DNA of 64,000 bases from Angiostrongylus vasorum (GCA_018806985.1 JADANN010000034.1:620001-684000); one strand, 5' to 3'. Counted from the stretch's first letter, positions 38,611-50,085 are shown. A program made the numbers and translations. The notes: a model not told the origin generated them from the sequence alone.

Positions 38611-39208
38611 CATGACTTTTTTCACATTTGCTACTATAAAAAATCGTGCATATCGCTACCAATCTGGTGGCTATAGACTTTGTTTGACGCCATGATCTTC
38701 AAGTCGACTTGGACAAAAAATAAGCATATGGTCAAACGATCAATTCTGCTCATATGTAACCAACTGAGGGCCCTCATGAGGAACGATAAAACACACATTA
38801 AACTCCTATCAGGACTACATGCTTTGATAAACTCTTGAAATCGTTATAATTGCTACAAAGTCAAGATGATAATTCGTTACGAGTACGACATAATGGAGAC
38901 GAAAGAGATTCTCTGGAACGATATTGCAAGAGCGGGTCAGTACTGCTCTCATCCAACAGGTGAAAGCAGCAAATGAGTGTGGAGCCAAATGATACAAATA
39001 CTGCACTTTGGAAACCACTTAGACGGAGGAATATGCAAGCTCAGGTACAGAAAAAAAGAGAACTAATGGATCAAAAATTTCCGCAAGACTTGGTGATAAG
39101 TCAACTGTGTGAGGGGCTAAAACTTAACTTTAGACTCAATATTAATGTATAATTTGATGGACTCCAGATTGCGATACTACGGCTTCTTTAATATTCGAAA
39201 ACCATTTT
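38611..39208 (+). repeat. Left arm of a long inverted repeat
   Basis: About 600 bases whose reverse complement recurs at 39,680-40,300. The outer ends pair CATGACTTTTTTCACATTTG with CAAATGTGAAAAAAGTCATG. The arm contains an ATG frame (38,973-39,152). Confidence 0.85.
38973..39152 (+). pseudogene. Reading frame in the left arm, unknown family
   Basis: A 59-residue frame beginning MSVEPNDTNTALWKPLRRRN and continuing KKRELMDQKFPQDLVISQ, CEGLKLNFRLN. The right arm holds the same peptide in the opposite orientation but with an in-frame stop between QAQ and QKFPQD; the left has its own stop after LNINV where the right arm reads CAA. Each copy has thus lost a different part of a longer shared frame. 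I do not recognise the family. Confidence 0.4.
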
Positions 39209-39222
39209 TTTGGACGTTTCAG

Positions 39223-39398
39223 AAAATAGGCAGGGATCACTAGACAATCACTGCTCTCAACAATCAGCACCTTGCTGTGGAAAACACGACTGGATACGAA
39301 GCCGAAGACGCCTCATTGGGAAGACAAGCAGGTTCGGACCATCAACTCGGATCATCGGCTCTGATGAAGACGAAGACCTGGAAACTTTGGTCGAGTAA
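39223..39398 (+). CDS. Candidate terminal exon in the inverted-repeat spacer
   Basis: A GTTTCAG acceptor at 39,216-39,222 opens a frame (phase 1) that ends RRRLIGKTSRFGPSTRI and the acidic tail GSDEDEDLETLVE before a TAA. The look is that of a real C-terminus. No upstream exon in matching phase was found, and the location between inverted arms is unusual. It could be a captured gene piece. Confidence 0.3.
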
Positions 39399-39491
39399 CG
39401 ATTTTTGTCAACCTCGTGTTAGATCATCAATGAAAGACTGCACGCTGACTAGTCAACATTAGTTTCAAATGTCTAAACTTCTATTTCCAAC

Positions 39492-39821
39492 CTATACAAC
39501 TTTAATATTAACTGTCTTTAATGCCAATTTGTGCTCTCCAGATCTTTTACGTTGACGGATGATTCCTGGGTTCCTGTGAGGGACTGAACAATACTTCATG
39601 AAAGAGTTCAGTGAGGCGAAAACGGATTCCTGCTTATCTTTCTGAAACGTTTTCATTTTCACGTTCTTTGCTGTCGAAAATTGGTTTTGGAATATTGAAG
39701 AGTGCCTTACTATCACAATGTGGAGTCCACCAAATTGTATATTAAAGTTGAGTCTAAAGTTGAGCTCTAGCCCCTCACACGGTTGACCTATCACCAAGTC
39801 TTGCGGAAATTTTTGAACCAT
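39492..39821 (-). pseudogene. 109-residue frame in the right arm and spacer, unknown
   Basis: A minus frame starting MVQKFPQDLVIGQPCEGLEL and ending KLALKTVNIKVV. Its first half is homologous to the left-arm frame; its second half (RNPGIIRQRKRSGEHK) lies in the spacer and has no clear match to the plus-strand frame there. Function unknown. Confidence 0.35.
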
Positions 39822-40300
39822 TAGTTTTCTTTTTTCTATATCTGAGCTTGAAAATTATTCCGTCTAAGTGGTTTCCGAAGTGCAGTATTTGTATCATTTG
39901 GCTCCACTCTCATTTGCTGCTTTCACCTGTTGGATGAGAGCAGTACTGACCCGCTCTTGCAATATCGTTCCAGAGAATCTTTCGTCTCCATTATGTTGTA
40001 CTCGTAACGAATTATCGTCTTGTCTTTGTAGCAATTATAACGATTTCGGGAGTTTATCAAAGAAAATGTGTCCCAAGAGAGATGGTTAAACATGTAGTCC
40101 TGATAGGAGTTTAATGTGTGTTTTATCGTACCTCATGAGGGCCCTCAATTGGTTACATATGAGCAGAATTGGTCGTTTGACCATATGCTTATTTTTGTCC
40201 AAATCGACTTGAAGATCATGGCGTCAAACAAAGTCTATAGCCAGATTGGTAGCGACATATGCACGATTTTCTTATGGTACCAAATGTGAAAAAAGTCATG
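39680..40300 (-). repeat. Right arm of the long inverted repeat
   Basis: Reverse complement of 38,611-39,208 at high identity, with a spacer of about 470 bases. A third, partial, direct copy of part of this arm follows at about 40,308-40,475 (GAGCAGTACTAACCCGCTCT and later blocks). Confidence 0.85.
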
Positions 40301-40307
40301 ATTGTAC

Positions 40308-40475
40308 TGTAGAGCAGTACTAACCCGCTCTTGCAATATCGTTTCAGTGAAGCTCTATCATCTGCATTATGTTGTACTTGTGACGAAATATCGTCTTTCC
40401 TTTGTTGCTGTTATAAAGGCTTCATGAGTTTATCTAAGAATAAGTGTCTTAAGCGATATATTTGTTTATATGATC
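40308..40475 (-). repeat. Partial third copy of the arm sequence
   Basis: CCCGCTCTTGCAATATCGTT, CATTATGTTGTACTTGTGAC and GAGTTTATCTAAGAA follow the same order as 39,950-40,070, in the same orientation, but are more diverged. Confidence 0.7.
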
Positions 40476-40514
40476 TTCTAAACTGGTGTTTTTCAGCTGA
40501 TGCTAGGTTGGTAT

Positions 40515-40565
40515 ATATCTTCGTTGTCGTTGTTGCTGTTGTTGTCGTTGCCGTTGTTCTCGGTG
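40515..40565. repeat. GTTGTC/GTTGCT-type short tandem repeat
   Basis: A run of imperfect six-base units of G, T and C. In element orientation (minus) it lies just beyond the hammerhead-like motif. Confidence 0.7.
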
Positions 40566-40579
40566 CTGTTGGTCGATGG

Positions 40580-40612
40580 CCGATATTTCGGCGAGTTCGC
40601 CTTCCTCAGAGC
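40580..40612 (-). ncRNA. Hammerhead-like motif 3' of a Penelope-like GIY-YIG
   Basis: Minus strand: CTGAGGA, GGCG-AACT-CGCC hairpin, then GAAATATCGGCC. The CUGANGA, stem II and GAAA parts of a hammerhead core are all present. It lies about 180 bases 3' of the GIY-YIG remnant in the same orientation, which is where Penelope-like elements are known to carry hammerheads in their pseudo-LTRs. Stem I pairing was not found. Confidence 0.4.
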
Positions 40613-40789
40613 CTGGACGTATTTTGTACAACAATAGTTTAATTATTCGGTGGAAAAAAGTGGAGTATCAATGAAGATAAAACGTATAAATAAACACCAT
40701 ATTGATCAGAAGGACTACTCACCGTGCTGTTACGAGTGGGACTGGCCGCATGTAGTTCACATGGGATGGAGAGCGAGACCCACCCCGGT

Positions 40790-41010
40790 CAAGAAATCAT
40801 TTTGAAATAAGGCGCCAGATCACGCGTGATAATGAGACTTTCGTCTCTCCGGTTCATCCTTTCGTTTTTGAAATTTATCCAAAACTCCTCAAGAGTCCTG
40901 CGCGTTGATGTCTTCGATTCCTTCGCTAGGATCGGCCCAGTCACTTTAAAATCATCGCCGTTGTGGTTTTGTGTACTATGTGTAGCTGCTTTGACGAATT
41001 CGTCAAGAAA
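40790..41010 (-). mobile_element. Penelope-like element, GIY-YIG C-terminal remnant
   Basis: Minus frame: NHNGDDFKVTGPILAKES, STRRTLEEFWI, RMNRRDESLIITRDLAPY, then stop. This is the C-terminal end of the GIY-YIG endonuclease type found in Penelope-like retroelements. The catalytic GIY and YIG boxes and the reverse transcriptase are absent. Confidence 0.6.
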
Positions 41011-41924
41011 ATGAGGAAAAAATGGACTGAAATTAATAATTAGGGCTGACAGCCTTCAACATCCCATTTCTTAAATAGGTCTTTATGAGATCATTTTTCT
41101 TGCATTTAGGCGAATCCAATTGCATGGAGACGCATTTTAGTTCCTTCTACTGCGAGATGGAATTCTTCATTAAAAATGTTAATTCGATGAAGGACAGTTC
41201 GGGTCCGGTATGTACCGCACGGAAGCTTGCGTCAAAGATATGTGCTAAATCAGCTAAGTAAAAACAGGGAATCCATCCCTTGGATACATCTGCTTCTCAG
41301 GGAAGCAAATGTCGCTTTTGCTACGCAATTAACACTGTATTCACCACCTGTGGACGCGACACGTTGCGTCGCGACTGATCACAATGAGATCCCTCTATGA
41401 AGAAGATTCCTGGTCGCCTCACTTATGACGATAAAATATTAAAGGCAATATCTTAGCAATCATAGTGGTCTCCCTGAAATAACCAAGCACGAACTTCCAA
41501 GGGAAACCATGTTAGCCACCATTAAAAAATGTCAGCGAAGAATGGAGAAGGCAGATTTTCTAGCGGCAGCTCCAACACTCACATCTATCCTCCATTGCTA
41601 CAGATGACGGTTGCATGCAAGCCACTTGGGCAGATGGAGTGCTAGAGTCTTCACAACATGTGAGGATAGGTTATTACGGGGTCCAGCCTCTACATTGTCC
41701 ATGAGCGACTGGTAATTTTTTCCGTTCCTAGCTTCGTTATTGATTTCGGTTTTAACATTGTTTTCGAATTAACTATTGGGAAGAACGAACGTTGGGTCCG
41801 TTGCCGAAATGATACCTCTCTAGGATCCACATCGTAGTGAAGACCTCGATACGCCTTTGCAAGGTTAATTCAAGACTCCTGGAAGGATCAGATTGCTCAA
41901 ACAAGTTGTTCATCCAACAATAGG

Positions 41925-44720
41925 CCAGCCTCAGTACCCCGCACACTGGGTGCTCCCGTCTATGACGACAGGCGGTGAGACAACAGGGTGAGAGGCCACA
42001 AAATCACGGGCTACCCATGGCGTCTCTGGAACCGGATCTGACGAACACACGCGTGACACGCCATGGAGATTGTTTTTTCTCTGAACGTATAGTGCCAGAA
42101 CAGCTTACACAGACGCCGATCTCCACACCCTTCTTGAACCCCCTAGATCGCATCGAATTTCATGCGATTGCACTGTAAGAAAAAAAAGTCGGGAAAACCG
42201 ACATAAGGCAACTAAACAACGGGATCCTTGTCAACCGCAGAGAAAAGGCCCCTTCATGAAATGTGGGTGAAGCAGGCTTTGCCGTCCACCCGTCCACTTT
42301 CCATCTCGTCGACTCACACGAAATCCTTTCTCCTCGAATTCCCTAAGGGAATAGCGGTTCTACGCCTTCAGCTGACGCGTCATAACAAGGTCGTTATCAT
42401 CATTGCTACTCAACGACTGTTGCATCTAATCAATACGAATTGGATGTGTTCTACTATAAGTTGGAGGAAGTTATCAGGAATGATAAAGCATATTGTAAAT
42501 TTGTTGTCGCAGACTTCAACGCCAGAATAGGAAAGGCCAACGTGAGCGAATACAAGATCGGAAAATTCGAATTCCGTCTCTCAGGGCCCCTTTAGGCAGG
42601 ACGTCTCTCTCATGGAAACTCCTTTTTTCCAGAGGAAAGAAAAGCGCCGCTGCACATGGGATTCTCCTTATGGCACGACTTATGCGGAGATCGCCTATAT
42701 TTTGACAAACAGGAAATGGTGACTACTTGACACATACCGATCATTTTCTACTGCTTCCGATCAAAACGTTCTTCATGCAAAGATTCGATTCAGCCGTAAG
42801 CTGGAAAAGAATTCATGCCGTCGACCACGAGGAAAAAGTCTAGCTGTGTATGGCAAGAGCATTCCGGACGACATCCTATCTAGACCTGTCTGGCAGATAA
42901 AGGAGGACTGGGCTAAAGACTACAAGCTGGTTATCAAAGGACTGAAAAAAGAAGTGAAAAGCTGTGCCGAAATAGGCTCGTATCTTCAAGCAAGGCAATC
43001 GGATCGTATTTCCCTTACCACTACGAGTTGCTCGAGAAGAAAATGGAACTAAAGCTTGATCCTACCATAACACTTTTTAATACGGCTACTAATTAATGCT
43101 GGCTGCAGAAGAGCATTGTAGGAAGATCTACATCGGTGCAAACAAAAGGAACAACTGGAAGCAGCAGAGAAAGGAAGCAGTCTGAAAAAATGTCTCAGGG
43201 GCTTGTTTGATTGTAATGTTCAGCTTTCAGCTCTGTTGAATGAAGATGGGATCACCAAAACTTTCCGCCATGGTTTGAATTAATATCGGAAACGTTCTAC
43301 ACCAACCTTCTCCGTTCCACAATCCTCATTCCATGTATTCATAAAATCCCCGCTGGGGGAAAAACCGTGTGCAGTTCTTCCGTTGGACATTCGACTTACG
43401 ATAGAAAGCTAGAACAAGGGCACAGATCTCGGAGCCGATGATATCCTTGCCGACTTCCTTGAACTGGTGGCCAAAATTTACATGTACTTTTCGCAAACCG
43501 TATGAGTGCCTTCCTTCAAAAAGGAAAAGATCCCAGACCAGTGGTGAACGTTGCGCATGGTCATACTACCCAAGAAAAGTGACCGAAGATTCTTCGCAAC
43601 TGCCGTTCAATATTCTCGTTGAGTGTCCTCTACAAGTTCATCACGAAGGTTATCTTGTCGCGCGAAGATATGGGATGGGGCACACCCAGTGTAACAAGCA
43701 GGATTTCAACGAGGATTTTGCTGCATGGACTGCATCCAAACTGCGCCCAGGGTCATTGAAGTTTGTCGGGAATATCATCTACCCCTGGTCATAACCTTTA
43801 TCGATTATGAAAAGCGCTTGAGAGTGACGAACCAAATGTAATCCGCTCGTCGACCAAGCAGTGGATCCGTCCTACGAAAGAAATCTGTGTGACTGTTATA
43901 GGAACCGCACTGCGAAAACTCAGCTTTTCTATCGGCCTGTTATCATAACCATAGAAAATGGGGTTCAGCAGGGCGGCACAATATCGCCAAAGGTGTTCAG
44001 TGCAGCACCGCAGTGGATAATGAATTCACTCGACTAGGATGAGAAAGGCGTATGTATTGATGGAATATTGCTATCAAACCTTCGTTTTGTGACGATATCG
44101 TCTTCTTTTCAAGAAATACAGTGAAACAGAGATAATGATCAGCGAGCTCAACGAGGCAAGAAATTAGATCGGACTACGCATCAATCGGAAGAATACCCAG
44201 CTTATGAGAAACCCATAGTGTGAAGGCGAACAAGTCAAACTGGATGGTTCTCTGATTGCAGAGACCAACTCAAAGTATACCTTAGGCGATCAAAGGACAA
44301 AAAAAAATAACAGGAAAGAGCAATTATAAAAAAGAAGTTGAACAACTTAGGCCGCATTCGGGCCTCTCAAAGAAGCAACCGTCCAACTGAAAGACCCGAA
44401 AATCCGCGCTCATCTTTTCGATTCGACGGTCCTCCTAGTGCTCTGTTTTTGCTTCAGAGAGGTGGGCTGACACTTCAGCTACGTAAGGAGTGCTTCGCAC
44501 CATATATAGAGCGCTCGAACAATGTCTTCTAAAATTTTAGTCGGAGCTCACAACGTCTAGCCTGCTTGCGCAGCTCAGATACTCGCAATTTGCCCCATCT
44601 TCGGCATCTAGAAAAGTATCCATCGATAGCGGATTATAGACGGGGCGGTCACATAATGAGAACAACTGACGACAGATGGACGAGAAGAACTGGAAAGTGG
44701 AATCCTGTGGAGTTTCTTTT
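41925..44720 (+). mobile_element. Decayed RTE-type LINE, near full length (copy 1)
   Basis: Homologous base by base to 61,290-63,600 in the same orientation. The broken frames give, in order: an endonuclease start near 42,140 (DRIEFHAIAL), VLRLQLTRHNKVVII, KFVVADFNARIG, KIRFSRKLEKNSC, SIPDDILSRPVW, an RT region (IPDQW, RMVILPKKS, LTFIDYEKRL), QQGGTISPKVF and DDIVFFSRN, then RRGGHIMRTTDDRWTRRT near 44,640. Stops and shifts occur in every domain. The LINE 3' tail (CAAGTATCCAAGTA type) is not seen at the end. Confidence 0.85.
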
Positions 44721-45857
44721 TACCACTAAAATAGCTCCTACAATTTCGGAATGGAAGAACGTTTGTGGGAGAATCTGTTTTCTTAATGTGAAATGAATAA
44801 ATGTAAAGGCAGCTTTCAAATATTTTAAATGGATATACCGAATATTGCGTAGGTCTCGTCGGAAAGCGGTTGTTTTGATCTTGTTGATGCCTACGTGCGC
44901 ATTTCGGCCGCACTTCTAGATCTTAAACCCTCCTACTATCACACTGGGACCTACAACTCCATTAGAAGAAAATTTACGACCAAAAAGTAGGCATTCAATG
45001 GCTCTTAGATGGTACGTGACACTGATATTTGAGAAAACACAATCATAGGTTAGGGCAAAAGTTCATAAGTTGTGCGTGAACAGTGGTTAAGTGGCAGAAC
45101 GAGGCCAACTTTCGAAATACTCGTTTTTGCATTTTCGTGTTTTGTGCGCTTTATCTGTTTTTTCTATATGCCAGAGCGGTGTCAAACTCCATTTATCTCA
45201 AACTGCGGAAATTCCACATGTTCGATTGCAGTAAACCCTTAAACAATACAACGCAGTATTTGTAGGCTATGCATAGGCGGGGCGTAGTAGATGGGTACTC
45301 GGTTCGTTAGGGAATTACTTCATACCGCAGGAGACCGAAATGCACCTAGATCAACAAATACCAGTCGCCTCGACAGGCATCCCAAAGGGTGCCGACCGAG
45401 CCCTTCCCTCCCCCCTCCCTCCCCACTCCACAAAATCCGGCTTTGCAGTGGACCAAACATCACTCAGAGAGTCACGGGAAAGCTATGCTATCAGAGAGCA
45501 TTGCTGCCTCACTCACGAATCCTGCAACTCCTGCAGTACCAGTGTTCCAACATTTACGGGCACTCTCATGCAGATGTGAAGCGAGAATATGACTGTGTAG
45601 GCAAGGTGAGTTCGCTACCAAGAAAAAACAAAAGATTTCGCAGGTCGTTTCAATAAGTGAGATTGGGGCCAAGCCATATTAATCTGAAATTGCACATGAT
45701 AGATACCAAACGTAAACCCATAAGCAATACAAAGATAGATGTCTGGAGATATATACGTAGGACAACAAGCACAAACTATGCGGACTATGCGTCTTCCGCT
45801 CTGTTGTGGAGTGGTTTGTGCCTCATAGGAATGTTATCGCACCTTTATTCACCGCAA

Positions 45858-45890
45858 CGGGCGTTTCGGTACACTCAGCCACACTTAGAG
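45858..45890 (-). ncRNA. Weak hammerhead-like relic 3' of second GIY-YIG
   Basis: Minus strand: CTAAGTGTGGCTGAGTGTACCGAAACGCC. It holds the CCGAAAC half and a changed CUGANGA half, at a spacing from the 46.1-kb GIY-YIG remnant comparable with the 40.6-kb case. Confidence 0.25.
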
Positions 45891-46109
45891 GATACAGAGA
45901 TCCAGTTGACTGCAATCTTATCAGCTAAGCACAAGCATGACGGCAAAAGTAGAACTATAAACTCAAATATCAATCGCAATGAGAACGAAACAGATTCTCT
46001 ACGCAATTCCACGCTTTCGATAAGTCTTCCAGTGAATGCCCTACGTGGAGATAAATCGCGTTGAGGTCTCATACATGGGTAATGCGTCTCTCTAACGTCA
46101 GAATATCAA

Positions 46110-46500
46110 TCTGAGGTATTGAGTGAGATCACGCGTAATAACGAGGCATTACCTCCGAGGTACATTTTTGGCTTCTTGAGATTAATCCTAAATGATTCGA
46201 GAGTTTTGCTTCCAGTCATCGATTGCTCTGCGAATATAGTAACTTCCCCTCAAAATCTTTTCCACTATGTCTTTGTGCTCTATACACGCCTAGTGCAGGG
46301 TTTGGCTCAATTTGAAGTCCGCGACTAGGCGTTTCTTATACGGTCGCAATGTGGTCTACCCTTTTGAAAATAACTTTAAAATCTTGTAGAAATCCCAACG
46401 CAAACGCTTCAGTTACAAACACAAAAAACACAAGTGGTGCACGAGGGAGCACCCTTGATTTTGCTGAACGCGATCACAAATTCGTTTACTTTGCAGTTCG
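46110..46500 (-). mobile_element. Second Penelope-like GIY-YIG C-terminal remnant
   Basis: Minus frames include SKIKGAPSCTTCVFC and, further on, AEQSMTGSKTLESFRINLKK then PKMYLGGNASLL, aligning with the fragment at 40,790-41,010 (RRTLEEFWI). Several stops interrupt it. Confidence 0.5.
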
Positions 46501-46639
46501 AAATATCGAGATACGGGCTCCTTTGTGAAAAGAAGTGAAGAGAAAATTCGTTTCGAGGTTTCCAGGATGGCCAAGCGAGCTGGTGGAATCTCGCATGAAG
46601 TGATCTGATAGGAAGCGGATGAAACTAGCCTATCTAGTG

Positions 46640-46870
46640 TCTCTAATCTAATCGGCTCATGTTGGTTATCCTCCTTTTCGTCTGTTGTTGGATAACCATG
46701 TAGAAACTGACGGTGTAATCAGTGGTCTCAAGTAGTGCGTTAAGATCAGCGTTTGAAGAGACCGTTTTGGTGTTATAGGTACAAACAAAGAATCCTTCTC
46801 CATGGCATCTCGTTAGCGCGCTCGGTTTGTTCGCTTCAAATGACATTCTGTCCAACCACAGATTTGATCG
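46640..46870 (-). mobile_element. RTE-type LINE endonuclease 5' fragment
   Basis: Minus frame with NTKTVSSNADLNALLETTDY then KRRITNMSRL, corresponding to the N-terminal endonuclease of the RTE copies at 42.1 and 61.4 kb. Only the start is present. Confidence 0.6.
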
Positions 46871-47059
46871 CCTCTCACTGCTATTCTCACTTCAAGACGC
46901 CGTGGACTGGAGGGTCCAGTGTGCAGGGTACTGAAGCGGATTCATTGCTGGGTGCTAATGCGAACTGGTGTACAGAACAGGAGTTGGAGTGGAACAGCGA
47001 TCGAATAATGGAAAGTCTCACTCGATTTTTTCTTCTAGAGGGCGGATGTTAATCTAGTG

Positions 47060-48025
47060 CTCCCATTCAGTGTATAAAAGGAAATGCTGCTAATTCTATT
47101 TTATACTTTAGTACCCATGAAAAATCCATATGGATCTGCTTAAAGACATAGGGTCCCCCTGTTGGTGACTATATTACCTCCTATCCACATAACATCTGCA
47201 GTTTTAGAATTTGGACAGAAGTCCATCTCACAGTTTGCAAATGAATAATATGCTGGCGAAAACACGAAAGAGCCCAAGATATACCTAGAAACAAACTAAC
47301 TTTCTTACATTTTTCGGTGGAGTGCCTTCAGTGCGCTCTTCGGTCGAGGCAGCCCTGGATTGGAGAGTATGTACAGTCGGGGAAATCTCTGTTCTTCACT
47401 TCCATTTCTTCCATTATCAGTTGTGCCACTAAATTCGTGATCGTGTACGAACGGGTAAATTGAACATTGGCTTTCCACGTTCTTCAAACACGATCAGCTT
47501 TATTTTTCACCAACAAGAACGAACGTGAGCTTTCTGCAACATCCATCATTCAAACTCTCCTTCTATCTGATCACTGAGCTATTTGAGCCCTTCTGAACGG
47601 TCATTCGCAGATTTTACCAGCTTCTCAATCTTTAACATACGTGCCTTAACACGTTCGCGAAGTAATGACTTGCTATTCAGACAAATTAAGCATTTGGCCG
47701 CTTTTTATTTGCTGCGTATTCCGTTTATGGCAGAGAAAATTAAGCACTTGGTGTTTTGAAAGCCGCAAGAATTCTTTCTACGAAAGAGTCCAGTGAACAG
47801 ACTCAATGGCGCACAACGCAGGCGTTCCAAATTGACACACGTAGAAAATTTCAAAGAGATTTCTGTTTGTATTTACATAGCTGGATAATTTCTTCTTCTA
47901 GATGAAGTGGATTTCCATAATTTCCCAGCTTTGCTAGCTCTAGCTCTCTCCACCTGGTGAGCAAACTGCTTTCATTTTATGCTTACTCCTCCCATAGTAT
48001 CACTCACTGCTAGAGCTCGTGTTCT
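47060..48025. other. Non-coding stretch
   Basis: No exon or recognised repeat between the RTE/Penelope cluster and the 0.75-kb repeat. Confidence 0.3.
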
Positions 48026-48029
48026 AACC

Positions 48030-48805
48030 ATGTGTTTTCGTGGGACAGCTGTCGATTTTACTGTGTTCTTTTCAAATTTTATGAGAGCAGAAATACCACG
48101 TTTTCGACCATCACATATTCGGAACTATAGTATTGTTCTCGACTACTAGTTCAAACCAAAGCGTCTCTTGGCGAATAATACATACGCCTAGATTAAGCGA
48201 AGTAGGAAATCACAGAACTTCTCGATGTGAAAAGTTACTTTAAGGGCCTGAATGCAGCACTGGTTTGTTTCGAACACTTTATTTCAACTAAACTGTTCAA
48301 CGAGGAAAAAATAGTGGTAGTAGAAACGAGTACGATAGTTAATCCAGGCTGTCAGACGATAGCTCTCATTCCGCCGTTTGCCAATGCACGAGATCTGCGT
48401 AATTATTGCATTCAGACAGCAAACAATCTTGTCAAAAAAATTAAATTTCTGAAAGGCAGATCTTTCTATCTCTTCAGGACTCGAAAGGATATACTTCATT
48501 GCGACTGAACAAACGACTGGGAAAGCCATCAACTAGTAGGCAGGCTGCAGACATCGGGTAGCCATCTGAAAAATTTGCAGAGCTTCGAAGTCCTAAATTA
48601 CAATGAACAGGCTTTCATACTAGCAGAAATCACAGCCATTGTTCCACACCAACTCAAAAGTTCACGGGAATAGTGTTGTTCTGTCACAGTTTAGCAGATG
48701 CTAGACCCACATTTGTGGCGATGCAGATGTCATTGCGAGGGATGCGGAAAATGGTGGAAAATCTAACTCGCAGCTCTTTAAATACCGACCATTTGATGAC
48801 GTTTC
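48030..48805. repeat. 0.75-kb dispersed repeat, copy 2
   Basis: Direct-orientation partner of 1,895-2,660. The match ends after CTCTTTAAATACC(C/G)ACCATTTGAT in both copies. ORFs on both strands here are not kept in the first copy. Confidence 0.7.
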
Positions 48806-49261
48806 CTTATTTTCTTTACTATCTGCTCACGTGCTGCAACTTGCTTGTCAAAACTTATGATAAGCAACTAGTGATATTCGACGACCAAACTGGTTGATTT
48901 CGTGAGAACGATGATAAAGAATTTTTCAACTAATAATAACACTAGTTGTTCTCTAGGCGAACTAGACAGGGGTTTCGGCAGAGCAAAGGCAATATTCTTT
49001 CACGGGAACGTGTGGGATCTCATTCAATAATCCAACCTACGTAGTCTAGATAACAAGCAGCACCAAGAAGAAAATCGTCGAGTGTTACTGTGATAGGAAG
49101 ACGGTGGCAGGAATGACTTGATAAACTGAGGTGGATATGGCGAGTGCAAAATGCAGTACTTGACTGCAGTGTGCACAATACAAACAACGTAAGAAGCACT
49201 TAAGGGAATGAAAATGAAAAATGTTCTTCGCGAACTGCAGAAAGTCTCTTCGTAGATATGT

Positions 49262-49405
49262 GTGTACGCTTGTATACATATATACATATATATATGTAGA
49301 TATACATATATATATACATATGTACATGTATACATATATTTGCATGTATATACATATACATATGTATATATACATATATATGTGCATATGTATATAAATA
49401 TATAC
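49262..49405. repeat. TA/TACATA-rich microsatellite
   Basis: Irregular TATA, TACATA and TGTATA units immediately 5' of an RTE fragment. The 215- and 137-residue minus ORFs and the 115-residue plus ORF crossing it are artefacts of the repeat plus the LINE. Confidence 0.9.
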
Positions 49406-49406
49406 A

Positions 49407-50085
49407 TGAAATCGGAAAAGAACTGTTCCTCGGAACATGCGACAGCAGAAGAGCCGGCGGCGTCGGCGTTCTCGCCAACACAGTTTGTCCGTGAACATCG
49501 ATTCATTCGAGCAACTAACAATCCGAATCGGACGTTTGTGATTGAAGAGATGTGGATCAATACCGGCTTTAACAATTTCCGTTGTTTACGCACCGACATC
49601 AAACTATGACGAAGAAGAAGTGGAAGCGTTCTATATGGACTTGGAGAAGTTCTGCAGAGAAGACCATACATTCTTCAAAGTCATCGTTGGTATTTTGACG
49701 CCAAGTTGAACCAACAAGAACTTCTGAAGAACGTCACATTGGGACTCACGGATTAGAATGGAACAAAAAACGGCGAGCAGCTGTCTGAGTTTATCATGAT
49801 GACCAAGTTCATCCATACTCCAGAAAATGCAGGAATCTCGAAGGACGGCCACCTGCATGTTGGGCGGACGTGTTCGTAACGAAGGTTGGTCGGCTGTACT
49901 CGTTGCTGCAGTTGTTTTACAGATCACGGTGTGAGACTTGCACGCGTCACCGTGCTCGAATGAAACCACCATCACCGAACGACGATTGCAAGATGAAGAA
50001 ACGAAGGAAAACATGATAGGGTTCGCACAACTTGTAAAGACGGGCCGTCCAATCATTCAAGTATCCAAGTACTGAATAACTTTCT
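49407..50085 (+). mobile_element. RTE-type LINE fragment: endonuclease joined to 3' tail
   Basis: Plus frames give EELFLGTCDS-like sequence, GGVGVLANT, YAPTSNYDEEEVEAFYMDLE, REDHTFFKVIV, then GTHGLEWN with shifts. After about 49,980 it passes straight to the LINE end: GGCCGTCCAATCATTCAAGT ATCCAAGTA at 50,041-50,070. The RT is deleted. Same subfamily as the 0.4-0.9-kb fragment. Confidence 0.8.

Noticed and set aside
49024..49671. 215-residue minus ORF, the longest frame in the window
   Set aside because: It crosses a TA-rich microsatellite and runs antisense to RTE endonuclease sequence; its Tyr/Ile/Cys-rich middle is low complexity.
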